In this document: positions 55,399 through 63,465 of the stretch, one piece after another
Layout of the letters: each line of letters starts with the position of its first letter
Numbering within the stretch: the stretch's first letter is position 1
NCBI GenBank assembly: GCA_934533075.1
Contig: CAKTBJ010000012.1
Location: 4,780-68,779, forward strand
Source of the DNA: an uncultured Paracoccus sp.
GTDB taxonomy: Bacteria > Pseudomonadota > Alphaproteobacteria > Rhodobacterales > Rhodobacteraceae
Direction of reading: 5' to 3'
Length of the DNA: 64,000 nt
Notes under the pieces: model-generated
What the model was told of the DNA's origin: nothing
What the model saw: the letters and a program-made list of their open reading frames with translations, nothing else
The model's database searches: none
Made by a program: the position numbers and the translations under genes

Positions 55399-56271
55399 TT
55401 AGCCCTTGGTGCCCGACATGGCGATGCCCTCGACGATCTTGCGCTGGAAGATCAGGAAGAACAGCAGCGGCGGGATCGCGGCCAGAAGGTTGGCGGTCAT
55501 CACCATGTCCACCGTCTGGTGCGACAGCGGCGAGTTGAACAGGCCGACGACCTGCCCCACGGTATACATCTCGGGACGCGAGGCGACGATCAGCGGCCAC
55601 ATGTAGTTGCCCCAGGTCTGCATGAAGGTCAGGATCGCCAGCGTCACCATCGCGTTGCGGCACAGCGGCAGCGCGACATGCCAGTAGATTTGAAAATGCC
55701 CGGCCCCGTCGAGGCGCGCGGCCTCGATCATGTCCTTGGGGATGGCGCGCATGAACTGCACCAGCATGAACAGCCCGAAGGCCGAGGCCAGGCCGGGCAC
55801 CACCAGCCCCTGCATCGTGTTCAGCCAGCCCAGCCGCGAGGTCAGCAGATAGGTCGGGATGATCGTCACCGCCGTCGGCACCATCAGCGACAGCATCACG
55901 ATGCCGAACAGCAGCGACTTGCCGGGAAAGTCGAACAGCGCGAACTCGAACGCCGCCAGCGAGCCGATCAGCAGCACGCCGGCGATGGTCAGCACCGCGT
56001 AAAGCAGCGAGATGCGATAGGCGCGCAGATAGTCGGTTTCGGAAAAGATCACCCGGATCTTCTCCAGCCCGGCGGGGATCGAGGTCGGCCACAGGCGCGG
56101 GTTGATCGAGACCGGCTCGCCCGGCATGGAAAACACCACGTTCAGCATCCACCAGACCGGAAACAGCGCGATCACCGCGATGGCCAGCGCAAGCGCCCAT
56201 TTCGCCACGGTCCAGGCGGACAGGCGGCGGGCCGGGCGGGCGGCTGCGGGGATAGAAGCGGCGGCGGTCAT
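55399..56271 (-). CDS. Sugar ABC importer permease (MalG/UgpE type)
   Basis: A 290-residue permease with about six membrane segments and EAA loop (MIEAARLDGAGHFQIYWHVALP). It starts in an ATGA overlap with the partner permease and pairs with it as the membrane channel. Confidence 0.93.
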   Translation of the reverse strand: MTAAASIPAAARPARRLSAWTVAKWALALAIAVIALFPVWWMLNVVFSMPGEPVSINPRLWPTSIPAGLEKIRVIFSETDYLRAYRISLLYAVLTIAGVLLIGSLAAFEFALFDFPGKSLLFGIVMLSLMVPTAVTIIPTYLLTSRLGWLNTMQGLVVPGLASAFGLFMLVQFMRAIPKDMIEAARLDGAGHFQIYWHVALPLCRNAMVTLAILTFMQTWGNYMWPLIVASRPEMYTVGQVVGLFNSPLSHQTVDMVMTANLLAAIPPLLFFLIFQRKIVEGIAMSGTKG

Positions 56272-57155
56272 TTGCGTTCCCTCCAGCGGCGCAGGACGAA
56301 CATGGTGGCGGTCAGGATCACGATGGCGATGGTCAGCAGGAAGCCATAGGCGGCGGCCTCGCCGAACTTTACGCTGCCGAAGGCGCGGCCCATCATGTCC
56401 ATGACGGGAAACAGCAGCGCATTGCGGCGGCCGCCGTAGCTGGTGAAGGAGGAACCCGTCAGCAGCCAGGGCTTGTCAAAGACCTGCATGGCCGAGATCA
56501 GCCCGTAGGTGACGACGAAGAACAGCACCGGCGCCAGCATCGGGATGGTGATATGCAGGATCTGCTGGAACTTGCTGGCGCCGTCGAGGCGGGCGGCCTC
56601 GTAAAGCTCGGTCGGGATGTTCTTCAGCCCGGCGAGGATGATGACCATGTTGAACCCGGCCGAGACCCACACGTCCACCGCGATCAGCGCATAGAGCATC
56701 GTGCCGGTATCGTTCAGGAAATTCACCGCCGGCATGCCGAACCAGCCGAGGATCATGTTCAGCAGGCCGAAGGTCGGCGCATAGATCCAGCGCCAGATGG
56801 TCGCGGCCAGGAAGGCCGGCAGCACCACCGGCATGAAATAGGCATTGCGGAAGAAATTGGCCCAGCGCCCGGTGAAGCTGTCCACCAGCAGCGCCAGCCC
56901 CAGCGCGGTCAGGATGCCCAGCGGCACGGTGATCGCCACATAGGTCAGCAGGTTGCGCATCGCCGTCGAGAAATCGCGCGAGTTCAGGATGCGCTCGTAA
57001 TTGGCCAGCCCGACATATTCGGGCGGCTTGACGCCGTTCCAGTCGTGAAAGCTGTAATAGAAGCCGCTGAGGATCGGATACAGGAAGAACGCCGCGAACA
57101 GGACCATGAACGGCGCGATCATCAGGTAATGCGGCAGATGGCGGCGGAAGGACAT
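56268..57155 (-). CDS. Sugar ABC importer permease (MalF/UgpA type)
   Basis: A 295-residue permease with an N-terminal cytoplasmic HYLMIAPFMVLFAAFF opening and EAA loop (ELYEAARLDGASKFQQILHITIP). It follows the binding-protein gene across a hairpin-containing spacer. Confidence 0.93.
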   Translation of the reverse strand: MSFRRHLPHYLMIAPFMVLFAAFFLYPILSGFYYSFHDWNGVKPPEYVGLANYERILNSRDFSTAMRNLLTYVAITVPLGILTALGLALLVDSFTGRWANFFRNAYFMPVVLPAFLAATIWRWIYAPTFGLLNMILGWFGMPAVNFLNDTGTMLYALIAVDVWVSAGFNMVIILAGLKNIPTELYEAARLDGASKFQQILHITIPMLAPVLFFVVTYGLISAMQVFDKPWLLTGSSFTSYGGRRNALLFPVMDMMGRAFGSVKFGEAAAYGFLLTIAIVILTATMFVLRRWRERK

Positions 57156-57182
57156 GGGGTCTCCGGGGCGCTCCGTTTCAGG

Positions 57183-57209
57183 GTTGCGGCCGGGGATGCC
57201 GGCCGCAAC
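57183..57209 (-). promoter_or_regulatory. Intercistronic hairpin after the sugar-binding protein gene
   Basis: An 11-bp perfect stem (57183-57193 with 57199-57209) with a 5-base loop lies 14 bases after the binding-protein stop. It is the fifth such hairpin at a receptor-to-membrane-gene junction in the window. Confidence 0.65.
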
Positions 57210-57223
57210 GTCGGGTCAGGGCC

Positions 57224-58495
57224 TTACTGCGCCAGACAGTCGTTCAGTTCCGCGATCATCTCGGCCGCGCCTTCCTCGGGGGTATAGTCCCCGTCGGCGG
57301 TGGCGGCCACATAGTCGATCACGGTCGAGTTGTAGCAGCTGGGCACCGAATCGACGAAATAGGGCGCGGCGGTGTCCATCGCGCCATGCGCGGCGGCGAC
57401 CGAGACCTCGATCAGCGGCAGGGCCGCCACCTCCGGGTCGGCCATCGCCGCCGCATTGGCGTTATAGCGCGACAGCAGCCTCGCCCAGCGGGCCATCTGG
57501 TCCTTTTCGGTGATGAAGGCCGCGAATTCGAAGGCGATGTCGGCATTGGGGCCGGGGGCCACGCCGATCATCTCATAGCTGCGCACGCCGCCGGTCTTGC
57601 CCTCGGTATCGCCGGGGATCAGCACGAAGTCGTATTTCAGCCCGCTGGTCCGGGCGGCTTCCTCATAGGTCGGGTTCACCCACGGCCCCACCGTGTGGAA
57701 GGCCAGCTGATTCGAGATGAACAGGTCCTTGGTCGCCTGGTCGTTGCGGCTGGTGCCCGAGGTCAGATCCTTCATGTCCACGAATTTCTGCAACACGCGG
57801 GCCATGATCTCCGGGTCGATCTTCGTGGTGCGGCTGTCCCAGTCGAAGCCCCAGCTGTCGTTGCCGCCCGAGGTCGCATAGATCTCGCCGATGGCGTTGA
57901 AGACCAGCGTGTTGTCGGGAATGGCATAGAGGCCAGCCTCGTCGATCTTCTGCATCTGCGCGAACCACTCGTCCCAGGTCCTGGGCGGGGTCGGGTCGAT
58001 GCCGGCCTGTTCCAGCACCGTCAGGTTGCGAAACAGCAGCGAGCCGAAGCCGGTATAGGGCAGGCAATAAAGCTGGTCGGTGCCGCGCATGCAGCCCTCC
58101 AGCGCCTCCTCGTCGAACTGGGCGCGGTATTCCTCCGGCATCGCCATCCAGCGATCGTAGAGGTTTTCCAGCGCGCCGACCTCGACCAGCTGCGCGCCGA
58201 CGGATTGCGCGTTCATGAACACGTCCGGCAGGTTGCCCGAGGCCGCGCCCGCCACCTGGCCGGCGGTCAGGTCGTCGTCGCCCTTGCCGACGATGTTGAT
58301 GCTGACGCCGGGATGGGCGTCGGTGAATTCCTTGATGAACTCCTGCTGAAGCGCCAGCGCGTCGCCCTGCGCGAAGTCCGAATAGACCCAGTATTCAAGG
58401 GTCACGTCCTGCGCCGCGGCCATGCCGGCGGTTCCCAGGGCGGCCAGCAGGGCCAGGCCGGCGGTGCCGGCGCGAAACTTGTCGAGAGTAGCCAA
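57224..58495 (-). CDS. Periplasmic sugar-binding protein (SBP family 1, UgpB/NgcE-like)
   Basis: A 423-residue receptor with a Sec signal peptide (LALLAALGTAGMAAAQ) and family 1 body (VTLEYWVYSDFAQGD, DVFMNAQSVGAQL). Together with the kinase and SIS protein, an amino sugar or chito-oligosaccharide is the most likely ligand (inference). It is the first structural gene after the ROK regulator and operator. Confidence 0.92.
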   Translation of the reverse strand: MATLDKFRAGTAGLALLAALGTAGMAAAQDVTLEYWVYSDFAQGDALALQQEFIKEFTDAHPGVSINIVGKGDDDLTAGQVAGAASGNLPDVFMNAQSVGAQLVEVGALENLYDRWMAMPEEYRAQFDEEALEGCMRGTDQLYCLPYTGFGSLLFRNLTVLEQAGIDPTPPRTWDEWFAQMQKIDEAGLYAIPDNTLVFNAIGEIYATSGGNDSWGFDWDSRTTKIDPEIMARVLQKFVDMKDLTSGTSRNDQATKDLFISNQLAFHTVGPWVNPTYEEAARTSGLKYDFVLIPGDTEGKTGGVRSYEMIGVAPGPNADIAFEFAAFITEKDQMARWARLLSRYNANAAAMADPEVAALPLIEVSVAAAHGAMDTAAPYFVDSVPSCYNSTVIDYVAATADGDYTPEEGAAEMIAELNDCLAQ

Positions 58496-58544
58496 TCTTT
58501 CCTCCTCTGATGCCCAAGCCCGCGCATGCGGCGGAAGTCTATAC

Positions 58545-58562
58545 GTTAGGCAGCTTAACTAA
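58545..58562. promoter_or_regulatory. ROK-type operator before the amino-sugar operon
   Basis: GTTA (58545-58548) pairs with TAAC (58556-58559), and TTAG (58546-58549) with CTAA (58559-58562), giving overlapping dyads in one AT-rich patch of 58541-58615. It lies between the regulator stop and the binding-protein start, as expected for an operator of the adjacent ROK repressor. Confidence 0.6.
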
Positions 58563-58626
58563 TGAAATTACCGGGGCGCCCGTCAAGAGCTTACTTTGTT
58601 GTTTCGCGAATTGTGAAAGCGCGGCG

Positions 58627-59784
58627 TCAGCCGCCTTCGCCCAGCAGCGCGGCCAGCGTGGCCTGAACCGCCAGCCGCTCGATGCCCATGACGGTGGCGT
58701 CGTCGCCCAGCAGGGTGTTGCGGATCTCGACCGGATAGGCGAGGCGGTTGGCCGTCTCGCCGACGCCGGGCAGCAGCAGGGGCGAGGCGCCCAGGCCCCC
58801 GCCCAGCACCACCAGCCCCGGATCGACCACGCAGACGCAGCTTGCCACCACCGCGCCGATGTCGGCGGCCTGCCGCGCGACATGGCGCAGGGCCAGCGGA
58901 TGGCCCGATCCGGCCAGCGCCAGCAGGCCGGCGGTATCGGCGGGCGGCGCACCCGCATCCGCCGGCCAGCCGGCGCGGACGCGGGCGATCAGGGCCTCGG
59001 TGCCCAGGTAACGCTCGGCCTGGCCGGGCAGCGGGTCGGCGCCGGGGGCGAAGGGAAAGCTCAGATGCCCGATCTCGCCCGCCGCGCCGTTGCGGCCGCG
59101 CACCAGCCGGCCGTCCAGCACCAGCCCCATGCCGATCTTCAGCCCGATCTGGACATAGGCGAAGCTGGCCGCCCCCCGCGCGGCGCCGTAATGCTGCTCG
59201 GCCACGGCGGCGCAGTTGACGTTGTTCTCCAGCACCAGCGCGACGCCCGCCGGCGGGGTGAAGGCACTGAAGATCGCCTGTTGCGGCGGCGGCTCCGTCC
59301 CCGATTCGACCACGCGCGTGGGCAGCGCGAGGCCCAGCGTCCGCAGCGGTCCCCAGCCCGGTTCCGTGGCGGCGCGGATGGCGCCGACCTCGGCGGCGAC
59401 GGCCTGGCTGATGGCGGGGGAGACCGCCGGCTGGCTGGCGGGCAGGCGCAGCACGCGGCTGGCCAGCACCTCGCCGGCCAGCGTCGAGACCCGCAGCCGC
59501 ACATGCGTCGATCCCGCATCCACGGCGATGACATGCCCGGCCCCGCGCCCGACCCGGTATCGCGCCGCCCGCCGGCCCAGCGAGCCATGCACCACCCCGC
59601 TCATCTCGACATAGCCGGAGCGTTCCAGCTCGGCGATGGCGGTGGACATGGTGGGGCGCGACAGGCCCAGCGCGGCGCCGATCTGCGGGCGGGTCGAGGG
59701 GCCATCCTCCAGCAGCCGGCGAAACACCGCCCGCGCGCTGCCGGTCAGCGCCGGCCTCGTGTCGGCGGTCAGGTTCTTGTCCAC
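58627..59784 (-). CDS. ROK-family transcriptional repressor (NagC/Mlc-like)
   Basis: A 385-residue repressor. The N-terminal winged helix (QIGAALGLSRPTMSTAIAEL) is followed by a sugar-binding ROK/ASKHA domain with VIAVDAGSTHVRLRV. The zinc-binding CXCGXXGCXE motif usual in ROK proteins is absent; the corresponding stretch reads LPGQAERYLGTEAL. Ligand or fold stability may therefore not need zinc. GTG start at 59784 with GGGGGA upstream. It is upstream of, and same-strand with, the amino-sugar import operon, with a dyad operator between. Confidence 0.88.
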   Translation of the reverse strand: MDKNLTADTRPALTGSARAVFRRLLEDGPSTRPQIGAALGLSRPTMSTAIAELERSGYVEMSGVVHGSLGRRAARYRVGRGAGHVIAVDAGSTHVRLRVSTLAGEVLASRVLRLPASQPAVSPAISQAVAAEVGAIRAATEPGWGPLRTLGLALPTRVVESGTEPPPQQAIFSAFTPPAGVALVLENNVNCAAVAEQHYGAARGAASFAYVQIGLKIGMGLVLDGRLVRGRNGAAGEIGHLSFPFAPGADPLPGQAERYLGTEALIARVRAGWPADAGAPPADTAGLLALAGSGHPLALRHVARQAADIGAVVASCVCVVDPGLVVLGGGLGASPLLLPGVGETANRLAYPVEIRNTLLGDDATVMGIERLAVQATLAALLGEGG

Positions 59785-59885
59785 GGTTCCCCCGGTCGGC
59801 TGCGGGATGGGAGAGTGTCAGACCCGCCCGCCGGAGTAAAGCCGGGGCAGGGGCGATGCGATGGCGGGACGTTGCGGGCGGCCGT

Positions 59886-60675
59886 CATGCCTCGGGAAAG
59901 CCGGGGGTGGCGCGGTGTTCGGAGTGGCTCGCGGGGCGGCTCTCCGGCGATCCCGGTTGCCCTTGATGGACGTGCTTGCGGCGCGAGGGGCGGTTCCGGC
60001 GACGGCCCGGCCTCTCGGCCGAAGCGGCGCGGCGTTGGCGTGGCGCTGCCGGCGTTGGCCGGGCGGCGGCGTTCCTTCCCTTGGATGAAATTCGGCGGTG
60101 GCCCGTGGGGGCGAGTCTTGCGCCCGGCATGGCGGGGCGCCTGCCGCGAGGCCTGCGCTGTGATGTTTCCTTGCTCGGGCGGTTCCGATGACAGATCGCC
60201 CCTCACCGCCGAGGCGGCGCGGCGTTGGCCGGACGGCGGCGTTCTCTTCCTCGGGCGGAATTCGGCGGCGGCCCACGGGGCCGTGCCTTGTGCCCGGCAT
60301 GGCGGGGGTGCTTGCCGGGGCGCTTGCGCAGTGACGCGCCCCGGCTTAGGCGGATTCCGGCAGACAGCCCGGTCGCTTCCGGCTGAACCGGTGCGGCGTT
60401 GATGCGCTGCTGCCGGTATCGGTCGGACAGCAGCGTTCCTGCCCTCGGGTGGAACCCGGCGGCAGTCATTGGTGACGGGCTTTGCGCCGGGCATGGCGGG
60501 GTGCCTGCCGCCTTGTCCGAATGGCGGCGCCCCCCATCGGGTGCCCTGCGATGACAGCCTCGCTGCCTTGGCACGGCGGTGGTCCGGCGCTGCCGGTATC
60601 GGCCGGGCTGCGGGATTCCTCGCCTCGGGCGAAACCCGGCGGCGGCCTTCGACCAGCGGGCCTTGCGCCCGGCAT
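59886..60675 (-). repeat. Array of 170-195-bp repeats with start-codon-bearing units
   Basis: Four strong units and a weaker fifth begin with minus-strand ATGCC(G/C)GGC at 60675, 60494, 60300 and 60130 (and a degenerate ATG at 59888). Each carries a conserved core reading GAACGC-CGCC-GTCCG and a shared 3' end GGCAGGC.CCCGCC just before the next ATG. Minus-strand translations share MPGA(R/K)...RR(I/V)...RNAA(V/A)RP(T/I)P. They fill most of the 975-bp gap between the ChaC-like stop and the ROK start. Resemblance to the ROK start is not evident, so its origin differs from, or is older than, the other arrays. Confidence 0.7.
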
Positions 60676-60759
60676 GGCGGGCGCGCGTGCCGTATTGCCG
60701 GCACGGCCGGAGCGTCATCCCGCGATGCGCTTGCGGTTGCCGGGCGGCGCGACCCCCGG

Positions 60760-61443
60760 CTAGCCGGCCTCGATCTCCTCGGCCACCAACCTTTGCAGCG
60801 TCCAGATATAATCGTCATGGATGCCCAGATCGGCCAGCCCCTGCACCGTGCGCAGCAGGTATTCCGCGCCCGACCCCGCCGCCCCCGCCGCGCGGGCCAG
60901 ACGGCGCGCCTGTTCCTCGACCGTCAGCTCGGCCAGCTGCGTGCCCACCGGCCCGGCATAGAAGGTCAGCGCCTCCTCGCGGCCGCGCTCGGTCTCGATC
61001 TCGATCCAGCGGGCATTGGCGGCCAGCTCATGCGCGACCAGCTCGCGCCGCAGGATGGCGCGCAGCGATTGCGCCTCGGTGCCGGCGGCGATGTCCAGCA
61101 CCACCCCCTCGCACCGGCCGCCCTGCGCCAGCGCCAGCATCAGCCCCGGCCGGTCGGGCGAGCCGCGAAAGCGTTCCAGCTGGATCGAAAAGCTGCGATG
61201 CCAGCCGATGGCGGTGGCGCGGCGGCGCCCGCCGACCTCGAAGCCCGGATTCCAGATCAGCGAGCCATAGGCAAAGATCGGGACCGGCCGCGGCCGGTCC
61301 TGCGTCAGCCGCTCGGCCAGCAGGTCGAGATCGGCATCCTCCAGCATCCGCCAGCGCGGATCGTGCAGCAACTCGCCGTCCGGGGCGGGGGCGATGCGGG
61401 CGAGGTGGTCGGGCGACAGGCGGATGGGGAAGCGGTCTTGCAT
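60760..61443 (-). CDS. ChaC-like gamma-glutamylcyclotransferase
   Basis: A 227-residue enzyme of the ChaC family that cleaves glutathione to 5-oxoproline and Cys-Gly. The defining FAYGSLIWNPGF motif is near residue 56 and the catalytic Glu of the family lies in the segment around LRRELV. Length fits the family. It is read from the same strand as the FecCD/BtuD-type importer upstream, 27 bases away. Confidence 0.9.
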   Translation of the reverse strand: MQDRFPIRLSPDHLARIAPAPDGELLHDPRWRMLEDADLDLLAERLTQDRPRPVPIFAYGSLIWNPGFEVGGRRRATAIGWHRSFSIQLERFRGSPDRPGLMLALAQGGRCEGVVLDIAAGTEAQSLRAILRRELVAHELAANARWIEIETERGREEALTFYAGPVGTQLAELTVEEQARRLARAAGAAGSGAEYLLRTVQGLADLGIHDDYIWTLQRLVAEEIEAG

Positions 61444-61470
61444 CGGCGGCTTTCGGTGACGGTCTGCCCC

Positions 61471-62271
61471 CTAGGGGTGTCCCCGAAGCGGCCCTGGGTC
61501 AAGGGCGAAAGCGGCGCCTTCGTTGCCTTCCGCCACGCCCAGCAACTGCACCACCAGCCCCTGCGGGCCGGGCTGGACATGGGCGGTTACCCCGAAGCAG
61601 GCGGCGAGGCTGTCGGGCGTCAGCACCGCCTCGGGCGGGCCGTCGGCCATGATCCGGCCCTGCCGCAGCAGCACCAGCCGCGTGCAATGCCGCGCCGCCA
61701 GCCCCAGGTCGTGCAGCGAGGCCAGCACCGTGCGCCCCTGCTGCGCCAGCCGGCGGAACATGCGCATGGCGCCGATCTGCGCCGCCGGGTCGAGGCCGGC
61801 GGTCGGCTCGTCCGCGATCAGCAGCGGGGTGTCCTGCGCCAGCGCGCGGGCCAGCAGCACCCGCGCCTGCTCGCCCCCCGACAGCGAGGTGGCGGGGCGG
61901 TGGCGCAAGGCGCCCAGGGACAGCGCGGCCAGCGCGGCCTCGACGGCGGCGCGGTCCGCCGCCCCCGCCGCGCCGGGATGGGCGATGCGGCCCAGCGCCA
62001 CCAGCGTCTCCACCGCCATCGGCCAGGCGATGTCGCGGCCCTGCGGCATGAAGGCGGCGGCCCGCGCCCGCGCGGCCGGCGGCAGGGCGGCCAGCGAGGA
62101 ATGCCCGGTGGCCGGCAGCAGCCCCAGCGCCGCGCGCAGCAGCGTGGTCTTGCCGGCGCCGTTCGGACCCAGCAGGCCCACGAACTCGCCCGGACCGAGG
62201 CGCAGGTCCACGCTCTCCAGAACCGTGCGCCCGTCGCGCCGGCAGGTCAGGCCCCGCAGGTCAAGCGTCAT
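61471..62271 (-). CDS. Iron-chelate/cobalamin/heme-type ABC importer ATPase (FecE/BtuD family)
   Basis: A 266-residue ATPase with Walker A GPNGAGKTTLLRAALG near residue 36, signature LSGGEQARV and Walker B LLIADEPTAGLDPA. It pairs with the FecCD permease next upstream. The ATG at 62271 has GGAGG 8 bases before it. A GTGA at the permease stop (62479) carries the same 8-base spacing and context, suggesting a former start there. Confidence 0.92.
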   Translation of the reverse strand: MTLDLRGLTCRRDGRTVLESVDLRLGPGEFVGLLGPNGAGKTTLLRAALGLLPATGHSSLAALPPAARARAAAFMPQGRDIAWPMAVETLVALGRIAHPGAAGAADRAAVEAALAALSLGALRHRPATSLSGGEQARVLLARALAQDTPLLIADEPTAGLDPAAQIGAMRMFRRLAQQGRTVLASLHDLGLAARHCTRLVLLRQGRIMADGPPEAVLTPDSLAACFGVTAHVQPGPQGLVVQLLGVAEGNEGAAFALDPGPLRGHP

Positions 62272-62494
62272 GGCCCCTGCCTCCGTCCTGTCGCGATGGC
62301 GGGGGCGGCCCCGCCCGTGATCGCCCGGCGCCCCGGCCGGCGGCATGCGGTCGCGGGTTGCGCGTTGCCTGCGCCGGGGCGCGAGGCGCGGCGTTGCGCG
62401 TGGCGGCGGCTACGGCCTGCCGCAGTATCGCCGGGACCGGCGGCCCGGCCCTGCGCGCGTCCTGCCCGTTTGGCGTCACAGCCCCTGCCTCCGC
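62272..62494 (-). repeat. Single junction duplication between permease stop and ATPase start
   Basis: The 13-base stretch GGAGGCAGGGGC + start context occurs twice on the minus strand: before the real ATPase ATG (62271) and before a GTGA at the permease stop (62479). The spacer after the GTG encodes a frame (VTPNGQDARRAGPPV) that loosely follows the ATPase start (MTLDL...CRRDGRTV). The gap is best explained as a decayed duplicate of the ATPase 5' end, moved apart from an original GTGA overlap. Confidence 0.6.
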
Positions 62495-63465
62495 GTCCGC
62501 AGGATCAGGTGCAGGAACAGCGGCGCGCCGACCAGCGCCGTCAGCACCCCCAGTTGCAGGTCGCGCCCCGGCACCACCAGCCGCACCGCGACATCGGCCG
62601 CCAGCACCATCGCCGCCCCGCCCAGGCCCGAGGCCGCCAGCAGCCGCCCCGGCCGCGCCCCCACCGCGCGGCGCAGCAGATGCGGCACCACCAGCCCGAC
62701 GAAGCCGATGCTGCCGGCCACCGCCACCGCCCCGCCGACCGCCGCCGCCCCGCCCAGCACCAGCGCCAGCCGCAGCCGCCGCAGGTCGATGCCGGAACTG
62801 GCCGCCGCATCCTCGCCCAGCGTCAGCGCGTCCAGCGCCCGCCCGCAGGCCAGCAGCACCGCCAGCCCCGGCAGGATCAGCGGCGCCGCCACCTGCACAT
62901 GCAGCATCGAGCGGTCGGCCAGCGACCCCATCATCCAGAACATGATCTCGCTGGCCGCAAAGGGGTTGGGCGACAGGTTCAGGACCAGCGACGTGCCGGC
63001 CCCGGCCAGCGCCGAGATGGCGATTCCGGCGAGGATCAGCGCCAGCGTGCCGCCGCGCGGTCCGGCCAGCGCCAGCACCAGCAGGACCGAGACCGCCGCC
63101 CCCGCCAGCGCCGCCGCCGGCAGGCCCAGCATCCAGGCCGAGGCCAGCCCGGTCTGCAAGGCCAGCACCGCGCCCAGCGCGGCGGAGGCCGAGGTGCCGA
63201 TCAGCCCCGGCTCGGCCAGCGGGTTGCGCAGGAACCCCTGCATCGCCGCGCCCGAGACCCCCAGCGCGGCGCCGACCAGCAGGCCCAGCAATGCGCGCGG
63301 CAGGCGGATCTCGCGCATGACCAGCGCCAGCACGCCTTCGCCATCCAGCAGCGCGGTCAGGCTCTCGCCCGGTCCCACGCCGGCGGGACCGATCAGCAGC
63401 GAGGCCATGAACAGCGCCGCCACCAGCACCGCCAGCCCGGTCATCAGCACGGCGTGGCGGGTCAT
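62476..63465 (-). CDS. Iron-chelate/cobalamin/heme-type ABC importer permease (FecCD family)
   Basis: A 329-residue permease with about nine to ten membrane segments, typical of FecCD/BtuC. Landmarks are RLPRALLGLLVGAALGVSGA, QGFLRNPLAEPGLIG and GSIGFVGLVVPHLLRR. The ATG at 63465 overlaps a small ORF stop as ATGA. The binding protein of the system probably lies to the right of the window. Confidence 0.93.
   Translation of the reverse strand: MTRHAVLMTGLAVLVAALFMASLLIGPAGVGPGESLTALLDGEGVLALVMREIRLPRALLGLLVGAALGVSGAAMQGFLRNPLAEPGLIGTSASAALGAVLALQTGLASAWMLGLPAAALAGAAVSVLLVLALAGPRGGTLALILAGIAISALAGAGTSLVLNLSPNPFAASEIMFWMMGSLADRSMLHVQVAAPLILPGLAVLLACGRALDALTLGEDAAASSGIDLRRLRLALVLGGAAAVGGAVAVAGSIGFVGLVVPHLLRRAVGARPGRLLAASGLGGAAMVLAADVAVRLVVPGRDLQLGVLTALVGAPLFLHLILRTRRQGL

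Noticed and set aside
59769..60818. 349-codon minus-strand frame through the repeat array as a real protein
   Set aside because: It starts inside the ChaC-like gene in another frame, the units shift frame relative to each other, and no domain is recognised.
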